From Paracyclopina nana (taxonomy: Eukaryota; Arthropoda; Copepoda; Cyclopoida; Cyclopettidae), in NCBI GenBank assembly GCA_019096065.1, contig JAGUCH010000003.1, forward strand, positions 2,046,001-2,110,000: a stretch of 64,000 nucleotides of DNA. Direction: 5' to 3'. A program made the translations under genes and the position numbers. Positions within the stretch are counted from its first letter, which is position 1. Each line of letters starts with the position of its first letter. Of this stretch, positions 1 through 10,500 are shown piece after piece. A model generated the notes under the pieces. The model saw only the letters and a list, made by a program, of their open reading frames with translations. It made no database searches and was not told where the DNA came from.

Positions 1-1937
1 TGCTTCCTCAGGGTAGCCATGTTGGCCTCCAAAAATGTAGAGGCAATTGTCAAAAAAGCAACTTGATGCCGCAAAAGTTCTTGGCGGAATGCGACCATTT
101 GTCTTTTTCATGTGCCAATTTTGGCTCAAGGGATCGTAAAAAAGCAACTCCTCACTGCTGTGGAGATCATTTTCGTTTTTTGCCATGGAATTGGGTTCCT
201 TAGGCGACTATTAATAAGTTTGCATGTAAATGATATACTAAGTGCTAACATATATGAGATGAATCCTACCTTTGGCAAATATTCTATAAATCCTCCCCAA
301 ATGCCCATTTCGTGGTTGTACTCAAATGCTGCATGTCCAGATCTGCGAAAAATTCTGTCAACCCAAGTTGCTGGCATGTTGCTGAACATTGTTTTGAAAC
401 TGATACTTTTATTGGGCAGCTTTCCAATTTTCCTTCCTTTCTGCCTAAAGTTTGTGTTCTTATTATTAAGATTATGCGTATAGAAGCTCAAATTGAATCC
501 ATTTCTATCTATGGTAATGTAAGCAGATGTCGATAGCCTTAAAGTACACTATAGCATATGATGAATTAATTAATTATTGACAGATCTGAGAATCTGATTA
601 TGCAGCTTCGCTCGCTTCACATGGTAATTCATTTTTTAGCAGTATTTTCCAAACGATCATAATTTTTTTATGCCTGGAGATGAAAGCAGTCATACTAAAA
701 GAAAGCGAGCATGCATGGTGTACATGGGAAATATCTTGCCAGATCCCATCGTTGTTATCATAATTGGCTCTTATATCCCCAAGGATGAATAACTGACAAA
801 ATATTATATAAAAGAAACCTATCACGTTTATAGCCAGGATACGCGGCCTTCATGCCTGATATAAAACTGTAAGGTAACCAAATAAGTGGAATGGGTTTGC
901 CTTGAGAGCACCAGATGGAAACCTAATGAATTATGCATAGTTGAGCTGCAGATGTTTTGAGTGAAAAAGCAGGGAGTTTTCTCCTCAGCGCGTCTTGACG
1001 TAAACACTTCCAAACAGTTTGGCTATCAGTTTATTTCGTGATGACTGCAAAATCGAGGCAACTCTTGGACTTTATAGCATCACGTCTCAGAACCGAATTA
1101 AGCCCTAAAATTAAGGGCTACGTGCAAGCTCACTTTAATTTCAAATACTGTAGCAATTCATGTTTCAACAGACAATATATTTTTAGGGAAAGAAAATTGA
1201 GTAGGTATTAAATTTGCACATAGCCCTTAACATCTAAATTGAGACGGTCTACGATGGACACCAAAGGCCACCGTGGAGCCCTACAAAAGCTTGGAAATCG
1301 AGGAAATCATTGATGACGAAGATGATGTGAAACCCGAGTCCACGTGGAGGGAAATTCCAATAGTGATTGAGTGCGCGAAGAAGAAAAAACCATTTATTAG
1401 CGTATACACATTTTTCACTCTGACATCGGTCGACTATTACTTTTTCAAATTATGCCTTCGGACGACTGGAAAATAAAGTACAAAGCAATGTTACTATATC
1501 ATTTTTTGAAAATCCACTGGGAAAATTGCGCTATTCATATGCTGTGCAAGCCCATCAAAATGTAGCCCGCTTAATTAATGTGACGTCCAAAAAGGCTAAT
1601 GTCATGGCGCATGAAAGACGTGTGACATTTGCTCCCATGTCACAGCTACATTATTCACCTTTGCTATGGAAGCAAAATAATGGAAAAACGAAAAAAAGTC
1701 TCAGTTTCTTGCATGAGACGATTGTCACGATTCAGGGACTGTCTTCATGCATGATCTGTCGCTTGATAGTCAATGCACGCGCGCGCACTTTCTGCTGCTG
1801 CTGTTAAAGGAGAAACTGCAATGGAGCAGTATTTTGGGTTGGGTGCCAAGAGACCCCCTTAGGCAGAAATCAATTTCCCCATTTTCACCAATAGAAGGTG
1901 TGAAAGTTTTTTCACGTTCATTGACTCGAAAAGGGCA
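1..1937. other. Left-edge intergenic DNA, no supported gene
   Basis: AT-rich sequence with scattered stops in all frames. The open frames near 112-483 lack a family match, codon bias or splice context. A possible coding fragment lies at 1273-1392 on the + strand: it is acidic and lysine-rich and is followed by a GTATAC donor-like site, but I could not connect it to any other exon. An alternating GC run (cgcgcgc) lies near 1780. No TATA box is evident upstream of the lipocalin start. Confidence 0.5.
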
Positions 1938-3062
1938 ATGTGGTCCTTAGTGCTGATTCTCGTTTGTTCAATTGTGCTAGCAGCAGCAGCCGAAAAATGC
2001 CCAGATTTCGGCCTCATTCCTGGCTTCGAGAGGGAAGGCCTCAAAAAAGGCCAGGTATGTTGTGCGACCATAATTATTGTAAAATGTTTGAAAACGAGCC
2101 GAATTTTAGTATTTGGGCAGATGGTTCGAACAGCGGAGCCATGCTACTTTTGCTGACATTTCTGGCAAATGTTGGAGCAAGTTGTATTCCAGGAAATATA
2201 GGAACAATCCCTACGATCTGGTTCTCATCGAGGACTATGAGTCTGCTCTGTGAGTAGTTTTTGCTTGAAATTCAGCCGTGAATTCCTATATTGCTATTTC
2301 TTGCGCAGAACTGGATTTTCGCAGAGCTCTGAGAGCGAATGGTCCGTGAATTCTGAAGAGCACGACGCTAACGTCTTCGTGCCCAATAGCCGTAAGTAAT
2401 TAGGCATATACCACTTTAGCCTATACCAATTGTGCTTGATTTGCAGTGCTGAAACAAAGCGTTCGTGTGGTGGCCACAGATTATGACAGTTTTTCCATTG
2501 AGTACGCATGCTCAGATTCCTCACTGATCTCCCGCCACGGTAGGCCCACCATTTTTACTTCAGAAATAATATTTCTAATTTTCAAGTGTATTTTTCTGTT
2601 AGAAAATATTTGGCTCCTCACTCGAAAGCGAAGGCCGCCAAGAAGGGTCATTAGAAAAGCCATGAATGCCCTACGCGAATTGGGACTCAGCACAAACAAA
2701 CTCGTGAAAACAGATCAGGTAAGAAAATAGGAAATGCATGTAGGGATTTGTGATTTTTGGTGGATTTTTTATTTTAGAGCTGCAGAAATCAGCTCTCATC
2801 TCCGCCTCCATTCAAAGACTCAATTAGGCGGAATTTTGAGGCTATTGACTATGAAGAGGAATCAGCCGTGGATGCAAATGGCCTCAACCAGCAAAACACT
2901 GATTGGATCACTCCCATAGATTTGGCCAAAGGGTTTATGGGGTCCATTGCAGGAGTTGGCCAAGCCATTTTTGCCCCATGGACTTTACCAGGAGAAGCTT
3001 TCAGTGTACGTGGCCCCAAAGAGAAGCCAACAACCACCGAGGCCAATCTAGATTATTACTAG
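1938..3062 (+). CDS. Secreted apolipoprotein-D-like lipocalin with long C-terminal tail
   Basis: Lipocalins are extracellular beta-barrels that bind small hydrophobic ligands. I read six exons: 1938-2054, 2134-2249, 2309-2391, 2447-2539, 2603-2718 and 2778-3062. All phases agree and give 269 residues. Residues 1-18 form a signal peptide. A G-x-x-W element follows in exon 2 (GKCWSKLYS). Exon 4 carries the family motif TDYDSFSIEYAC, and exon 5 ends in LGLSTNKLVKTDQ, the alpha-helix and strand seen in ApoD and insecticyanin-type lipocalins. Cysteines sit near the N-terminus, in GKCW, in YAC and at the start of exon 6, fitting the usual two disulfides. Two things are odd: a basic stretch RKRRPPRR before the helix, and a tail of about 95 residues with a hydrophobic Gly/Ala-rich patch. 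A polyadenylation signal follows at 3109. The ATG is chosen because it opens the signal peptide. Confidence 0.85.
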
Positions 3063-3108
3063 CAAAAATACCAGAACAAAACTGCACTGCAGATGTTTTG
3101 CAACAATG

Positions 3109-3114
3109 AATAAA
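3109..3114 (+). promoter_or_regulatory. Polyadenylation signal of the lipocalin gene
   Basis: AATAAA 47 nt after the stop codon of the lipocalin gene. Confidence 0.7.
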
Positions 3115-3119
3115 AAAAG

Positions 3120-5090
3120 GCCGAAACAGCAGATAAATTCTATTTCTTTTTCTGCCATAAAAGTTGCCAAAGTTCTGACCATGAGGTCATTCCCTAGTAC
3201 CCAAAAGAAGAGAACCTTTATGTAACAAATTACAACAATTTTTAAATTAGTGGCGTCTAGATTAATTTCGAAATTCGAGATCAATTTTGCCTTGCTCAAA
3301 TTAAACCAAAATAATTTGAGAACGGCCTTATGTAGCTACTTTACTGCAGTAGACTTTTCGTGTCTTCTGCCCCACGTTAAAAAGGCCAGCCTTCCTTAAG
3401 GCGGGCTGGCCTTTGTTGCTCCTACTTGTCGGCCTTTCTTCAGAGTCCTGGGAGAAGCTTTCACTCGTCAGCTGCACCAGTTTGTCCTTTCAGCCACGAA
3501 TAAGCCAGCCTTTCTGGCTCTTTTCTCAAGGCAGACCGGAGCCTTTAGAGCAGCAAAGGCTGGTTTGGCTTCTAGTCAAGGCCAAAGGCCAAAACAACGC
3601 GTTCTTGAGGCTCCAGATCCTCGACGAAGCCGTGGTTGACGTCGCCAAAAGGTAGGGCACAAATTAGTTCAGGCTGGCCTTTGCACCTGGCAACAACAGC
3701 CTTCAAAAAGTGGAGCAAATAGCAATTAATTCCACCAACTGAGAACTGTCAGTGCTGAGACTGCTGAGCTCACTTGGCAGCTTGGAATTTTACCATAAAT
3801 CTTTTCAACTTTTTTGAGTTGGGGTACTTCAAGTGAGGTTGCGTGACTTTTGCAGTTACTTAAATTCCGCGGCAGCGTTGCATTCTTAATGCAGCTGACA
3901 GCTGACAATCAACATGTCGTACAAAGCAGATTCCGATACCGATGCGAGCTCAAGAAATTCCAAGTTGTATAGGTAAAACAAAGCAAGACAAACATTAACC
4001 AGTTTGCTGTGTGGACTGACTAAAACTTGTTTTTTTCGCACTAGCACATTTTCAACTGCTGTTTCCAGACACAACTTTACAATCCTGCAGTCCCCAAACT
4101 GTTTATCCACACTCATCTGCATTGTCTCATCATAAAACTAAGTTTCATAGAATCTGCATAATATTATGCATACACTTACCAAAAATAATTACTCATTAAT
4201 AGGGCACAATTATTAAATGAACCTTGAAACCACAATGGGTGCAACTTTTCAAATTGAAATTGAAATTGAAAGAAAAGTCAAAGGTTGTTGAAGAATTAAC
4301 TTTATTTAATCAATTTAGATAAAAAGTGAAACAAATGGAATGCATCAATAAAAGGCATTTGTGCATTTTTTGTGTTCGTCGATTATTGAACATAGAGCAA
4401 GATATTGACATAATGTATTACTGTAATCTTTTAAAAGCATTTTCTTAATAGCATTCAAGTCATGAATAAAAGAAGAGCTTATCAGAAGCAACTTTGTAAT
4501 TGGAGCTTTCAGAATGAAAGCACGTTAACTTTTGAAATTAGCTCTTGGACGTTTGCTATGCTTGCAAATGGGCCTTTTTATTTCCACAAGCGTTGGGTAA
4601 TGGCCGAAAAACTTTTGGCCTTGCAGAGTTTAGACTTTATCAAATTGCTTAAAATGCACTTCTTATGTACATTACATAAACATAAATAATTCAATTTTCA
4701 CTTTGTTGATCCAGTTCTAGAATTGTATAATTTGGAACTGAATGACTACAGCAAAACAAAACTTTTCCTTTTGGACATAAAAAGTTGGCAAAATTGCCCA
4801 CTTCTGGAGAATCTCATTTCATCAGCAAGCCGAGTAAATAAGAGCCTGTATAGAATGCTTTTTATGTTTGCTCCCCAAACGAGAAGATATAGCTTTTGCG
4901 CTTGCAATGAAAGGTCCTCTTCTTCAAGTCGAAAGGAGCCCAATATAGTGCCATTGGCAGCTGCTGACTTGACAATTACATACCTGACAGGTTATGTCTC
5001 TGTCTACAACTATTTTGAGCCAATTACCACACATCCCAAATATATTTTAAAATACAATAGTGTAAATTGGTCATATTGCCTTGTTTTCAG
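3120..5090. other. Intergenic or 5' leader region before the Hyperkinetic-like gene
   Basis: No supported coding gene. The part from 3370 to 3690 is richer in GC and carries many copies of GGCCTT/AAGGCC, including a hairpin at 3381-3414. An 80-codon open frame ends at 3655 next to a GTAGGG donor-like site, so this stretch may be a non-coding first exon or promoter. From 4723 a frame stays open without a stop into the coding exon at 5113, so a longer N-terminus cannot be ruled out. Confidence 0.4.
3381..3414. repeat. 11-bp inverted repeat (hairpin) of GGCC type
   Basis: AAAGGCCAGCC at 3381-3391 pairs perfectly with GGCTGGCCTTT at 3404-3414 across a 12-nt loop. A related GGCTGGCCTTT occurs again near 3673. 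Confidence 0.7.
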
Positions 5091-5112
5091 AGGAAAGGCA
5101 CCCATTGCTTCT

Positions 5113-7270
5113 ATGGACGCTATGGAAGATATGGATCTCCTTTCGGGCAGTAACACTCACTTGAGTAAATTGAGCAGCGATGGAAATGTAGCCACAGCTG
5201 GAGCAGCCTCCGTTTCGGCCTCGGTCACAGCTCCAGTCTCCATTGTGGCCTCTGGGCCCAGTGTGAAAGGGGCGGCTGCTACGATGCCCTCGGGTTTCTT
5301 CCCTGGCATCAAATACAGGCATTTGGGCAAAACTGGACTGAAAGCCTCCAACATTGGCCTAGGTACTCCAATTACCATATCATTTGGTTCTTAAGCAAAA
5401 CTCGTTAATTTATATTTTTGGTAGGATCAATGAAAGTGTTTAGCCAGGAGAATCCAGAAGCTGCTGAAGAGATCATTAGCCTTGCTTACGACTCTGGCAT
5501 CAACTTGTTTGACATAAGCGACCCGTACATGTGTGACGAGGCCGAGCGTAACTTGGGCCGAATCTTGAAGAAGAAAGGCTGGCCAAGAAGGAACTACATT
5601 ATCTGTACCAAGATCTACTGGCACAAGTGAGTACAGCGTAGGGAGTTCACTTTATTTCTCTACGCTACTTTTATTGTATTTTTCAGAACTGATTTAGCTA
5701 GCTTGTCGCGCAAAGAGATCATCGAGTCGGTGAAACATTCAGTGGCCAATTTGGGCATGGATTACATCGATGTAGCAATTGTGCACAAAAGTGACACCAA
5801 TTGCCCCGTTGAAGGTAACTAGAACCAAAAGAAGCCATCGTCAAAGCCGAATAGGAAATACAGGATGAGCAAGCCTGAAAAAAAGTATCGATGCTCAAAT
5901 TGAATGAGGATTCCAAATGGCAGAAACTTACATGCCATAAGGCTCATAATGAGGCCAAGAAGGCTGTCATCCATGTCTTCGAGCTGGGGGAGTAGCTTAG
6001 GATTATCAAAAAAATTGCTGTATCGTTAACACTGCAGCCTACCTGTTCCCTGGCATACTTTTGCTTCAGGGCTCGTTTTTCTGCCTTGCTGAGTTTCCCT
6101 GGGTCCTCAATTAGAGCAATCCTCGGATTTTCAGGATCATACTCCCTTCTGAAGTCCATATTGGGAATGAAAGCTCTGAAACAATGGTTTTATGCCATAG
6201 TAACCAGGTAGAACACAATGAGGATGCCCTGTTTAAATTCTCTGAAAAGACAAGAGAGCAATCATAATTTCTCTTTCTCTCTTTGCAGAGGTTGTCAGGG
6301 CAATGAACTTCCTGCTCAACCAGGGCCTCATCATGTACTGGGGAACGGCCAGGTGGTCTCCTTTCGAAATATTTGAGGCCTACTCAATTGTAACTAAAGT
6401 CTTGATGCAGAATGCTCAGTTTAAAAGCTATTGATGATTTTTTAGGCTCGGGAGATGCATGCAGTTGGGCCAACTTTGGAACTGAGTGAATACCACTGGT
6501 TCCATAGGGAGAAAGTGGAGCTGTACATGGCTGAATTGTACAACAAAATAGGTGATGACAGTTGTAACTAGTGAATAATTACCACATAGGAAATTTTTGA
6601 TTCATCATAATAGGTGTGGGCTTGATGACTTGGTCCCCAATCAGCTTTGGCCTCGGTCTGGATAAAGATGACAGCACTCAGCTCTTTGAAAAGCTATCAA
6701 TCAAGGTAAAATGATCTCATATTGAGTATGCTTGGCAATCTGCAGAGGCTTAATTGTTGCAGAATTACAAGATTCCCAAAATGATGGACGCCATGATGAT
6801 GCCACCACAAAACACCTTGATGAGCCAACCAACTTCTATAGCTCCAACCACGACGACCTCCGTTCGTGTGATTGATGGGACAGCCACTCCAACTGCCAAC
6901 ATGGACGTCACATCTGTGACCCAGGCGAGGATCAAAGCTTTGTCAGCAATGGCCGAAAAGATGGGCTGCAATTTGAGCCAATTGGCCATCGCTTGGCAGC
7001 TCCGGAATTCCACCTCCCAATGTGTCATTGCCAGTGCTTCGAATCCGGAGCAGCTAGTGGAGATCCTCAACAGCCTTCCGGTAAGCAAATCCGAAAATAA
7101 ACTTGCTTTTTCGTGAGCGTTATACTATTATTCCGTAGATCATCTCCAAAATCACCCACCCTGTCAATGAGGACATTGACAAGATCCTTGGCAACAAACC
7201 AGTGAGACCACCAATGATTTCCACATTGCAAACCAGATGGGCTGCTACTGGAGGAGTTCCACCTTGCTAA
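5113..7270 (+). CDS. Hk: Hyperkinetic-like voltage-gated K+ channel beta subunit (aldo-keto reductase fold)
   Basis: Kv-beta subunits are cytoplasmic NADPH-binding aldo-keto reductases that dock on the T1 domain of Shaker-type channels. I read eight exons: 5113-5362, 5425-5626, 5687-5814, 6289-6389, 6446-6551, 6614-6705, 6763-7080 and 7139-7270, giving 442 residues with consistent phases. The AKR barrel starts near residue 70 ([17 protein letters not shown]). Blocks matching the family include [50 protein letters not shown] and [10 protein letters not shown]. The end, [13 protein letters not shown], resembles, from memory, the insect Hyperkinetic C-terminus rather than the vertebrate one. Asp113, Tyr118, Lys146 and His184 occupy the catalytic positions. 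Residues about 294-350 are a Met/Thr-rich linker replacing the usual helix. An acceptor at 5090 lies 22 nt before the chosen ATG, and the frame is open further upstream, so other N-termini are possible. Confidence 0.92.
5819..6159 (-). CDS. Candidate nested small membrane protein, three exons
   Basis: It lies antisense inside the only long intron (474 nt) of the Hyperkinetic-like gene. Reading from the ATG at 6159, exons 6043-6159, 5932-5995 and 5819-5874 join with GT-AG borders and matching phases to give 78 residues. The N-terminal half is charged ([14 protein letters not shown], then a Lys/Arg/Glu helix, [16 protein letters not shown]). The C-terminal half is a predicted membrane helix ([19 protein letters not shown]) ending in FFWF. 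An open stretch upstream of 6159 could add a further N-terminal exon. I do not recognise the family. No AATAAA is visible on this strand before the neighbouring Hyperkinetic exon, which weakens the case. Confidence 0.42.
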
Positions 7271-7375
7271 CCCAATTGAGCTTAAAGATAACTTTAAAAA
7301 TCAAATTTGGTCATTTCGGCTCCAATCTCAACCTCAAGGAGTTGAACCAGTTTTAAATTATGGATATTGATTTTC

Positions 7376-7420
7376 AATAAATACCCCTATGTCACCAAAA
7401 ACCATAGCTTTTTGTTTATT
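7376..7420. promoter_or_regulatory. Paired polyadenylation signals between convergent genes
   Basis: AATAAA at 7376-7381 on the + strand serves the Hyperkinetic-like gene. TTTATT at 7415-7420 is AATAAA on the - strand and serves the MAX-1-like gene. The two 3' ends therefore meet or overlap by a few bases. Confidence 0.65.
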
Positions 7421-7504
7421 ACTATTGAAATGCTCTTTCAACAGAGTTTGTACAAGTTTCCACATCTAAAAGGTCACAGCCCAAAAATCTTGTAAATTCT
7501 TCAA

Positions 7505-10500
7505 CTACTCCAAAAGGGACTTTTTCCTGCGATTGTTTGAGCTTCTCGGTTCTGGCTTGGGAGTGTTTGGAGCCGTCGCAGAAGGCTGATGACACCTAGC
7601 CCTTGAGCTTGATCTCGAGGCTCGACTCTTGGGAGTGGCCAAGGGCGTGGAGCATGTTAAAGTCCCAGGAGCTGTTTTACCCATCATGTTCATGTAGTCA
7701 GCAATAAGCAGGGTCATTTGCAGAATCTGAAACCATAAGACAACTTTGATCTCCGGAACCGTCACTCATTTCCTAGCTAGCAAAATACCTGAGGTTTTCC
7801 TGCATTGAACAAGAGCTTAATTGTGCCTGAGCTGTCTTCACTGCTGGCTCGGTCGGAACCGGCCAAGGTTCTCCTTGGATTGACTTCTAAAGCCAAGTCC
7901 GAGGTGACAACAAGCATGAAATCTTCTTGGCAGCCTCCGAACGTGACCACAGTGTCATATGAATACTGAGCTAGAGGCTGCATCGACTGCAAGTCCAGAA
8001 TGGCAATGCCGTCTTCATTGACAGCCATCCAGACACTAGCCTGATCACCAGAAACTGGAGAGGGGCAGCCTCCATCTTCGACAACCTGATGAAAAGGAAA
8101 GCTTTAATTTCGAAGAAAATTTCCCGTGAATAAGTAGAATGGGCATACCTGGACATTGAAGAGCTGAGCTCCGAAAAACTGCCACTTTCGAGTGCAATTG
8201 AGGAAAATCCGGACACAATCATGAACAGATTTTCCTCGTAACGAAGCCCACTTTTCAATCAAATATGATTCAGCCAAATTCGTGGTTGAGGACTCGATGT
8301 ACCTCGGAGGGAAGAACTTCTCCAGAACCTCAAAGGCCACTTGCTTTTGTGCCCCCATCGAGCTTCCGGACGAGGTTTTCTCTGGCAGGCTCAAATCACC
8401 ATAATGGATCTTCAAAATGGGGGGAAAGATTCCATTGAAGGGCTATCACGGTTAAATTTCATTATGGGCCGTACCTGTGCCATCAACGCAGCCAATTCGA
8501 AAGCCAGCTCTTTATTCAGCGGGAATCTGCCTTGAACAATTTGCTTGCTGACCTGGTAAGTCAGGAGCAATCTTTCTCGATCCACCTCTCCGGCCACGTG
8601 CTTCCTCCAGAATAGCCGATTTTGGTAGACAAATCGAATGGCCCTTTTGTTCTCGAACTTGCCCATGCCTCTTTCCCTCAAGGCAGTCTCCCAACGCGAG
8701 ATCACATCACAAACCTACGAGAAAATTTGATTAATTTAAGTCGAAGCCTAGAATTTTAGAAAGCCTACTTTGTCCTCAAGGTGCAACGCGTGGTAGAGAT
8801 CTTTGTCGAGTGGATCGTCACTGTAAATGGTGAATCCGCTGAGCTCCACACTCCTCAATGACATTTCCTGATTGAGGTCCTGCAAAAATTCCCCTATTGT
8901 AGTGGAGCCATCGAATCCCACCACCTGGTAGGTGTCATTGGTAAAGTGGACTGGCAAGGCATGAGGCAGAGAATGGTGGTGAGGATTCTTGAGCAAAATG
9001 GACAGCACTTCCATCCTTGAGGGCTTGGCTTGCCTGGCGCCATTGACCACAGACCGTTCAAGAGCTCTTGCACAGTAAGCAGCATATTTTCCACATTCAG
9101 TCCTGAAAATGGAGACAATGGTACAATATTACGTATAGGCAATAGCAAATCCAATTTACTTCGAGTCCTTGTTCCGGGCAAAGTGAGCTCTGAGGAACCA
9201 TAGCACTTTGCTACTTTTAGGCACGAATATGGAGACTGCCAAGGACATGAGCATCCAGCCTTGAATGAACACGTGAGTGGAAGGATTGGCCTTATCTGGT
9301 CCTGCTGACGACGAGGAGGAGGACGAGGAGGCCGGATTCAAGCCGCCAGAGTGGTTGGCACTAATGGAAGGGGGAGCTCCGGATCCAGGGGGTGATTTGG
9401 TCGATCCATCACAGCTGAATAGCTGGGTTGCATTCATCAAGAAAGACTGGAAAAACAGAGAGAAATGTTTGATGCGTCATAAGAATAAGCACTTGAAGCA
9501 ACAAAAAAGGGGGAAACTAAATGATGAATCTTACATAAGTATGTCTGATGCCAGACTTGTTTACCTGCACCCCGTGTCGCGAGCTTTGCGTCATGATACG
9601 CGAAGTTTGCTTGCAGAGGGCACACAGTAATTCTTCTTGCAGTCCGGGATGGTCCAGACACATTTGGAACAAATTGCCAGCCAGCATCACGTGGTAGTCA
9701 ATGCCCGCAGAGTCCATCACCGCATTGGTGAATAGTAGCAGAGACTGAAAAATGCCCAATTAGTAGCAATAATTTTAATCCCAAAATATGTTCGCCCACC
9801 TTGAAGAGCTTGAGGGCTTCTGATTGAAGCTGCTCAGAGGTAAAAGTTGTCAGAGGACTAGAAATGGGATCCTTGGAGTGGACCATGAGTGGATGCCTCC
9901 AAATGGGGGACTGAGGACTTCCATCCTCCTCCATGATCTTCTGGATGAGTTGCTCGAATTGGGTGCCAGCCTTGGGATCCCCACCACTGACCACAGTCAG
10001 GTGGTACAGCCATTGCTCTTTGTCAGCTTTGCTGTTGAAAATCAAGTAAGTTGGGCCCTGTTGGTTCAAGTGGTTGGGGAAGATGCCGATGGTGGGCTCC
10101 TTGCTCCGCTCCACTGGCTCGTCCGAGTCCGAGTCTGACGAGATGTGATCCACCTCTTCCACTCGGGTGTCTCTCATGTTGATTTGTCCGGCTGGGTTGC
10201 AATCATTGGGACACTTGAAGTAGACAAACATTTTGCCCACCAAAAGGCACCACACCTTACGAGAGTGTCCGTTCTTGACTTTGAGCAGCCAGCCCTGAAA
10301 AAAGGCCTCATTTGCATGTATCGGTTACGCAGAACTCTATAAGTGTGCATTTTACCTGCAACGTGGGAGAAATGCCCTCTTCCCTGCTGAGCAACAGCTT
10401 GAGAGCATTTCTTTGCACTACGTTTTGCAGCACTCTGACCCAATCTTCCATGAGCGGCTGCGAGTCGGCAGTCAAGTAGTAAGTTTTGCTCTCGGTGGCA

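Noticed and set aside
112..491. Overlapping open frames on both strands of about 120 codons
   Set aside because: No splice context, no family resemblance and atypical composition; likely chance in AT-rich DNA.
4462..4689. 75-codon + strand frame before the Hyperkinetic-like gene
   Set aside because: No domain, no acceptor or donor that links it in phase to the exon at 5113.
9277..9630. 117-codon + strand frame
   Set aside because: Antisense shadow of two MAX-1-like exons; its acidic run mirrors the poly-Ser tract.
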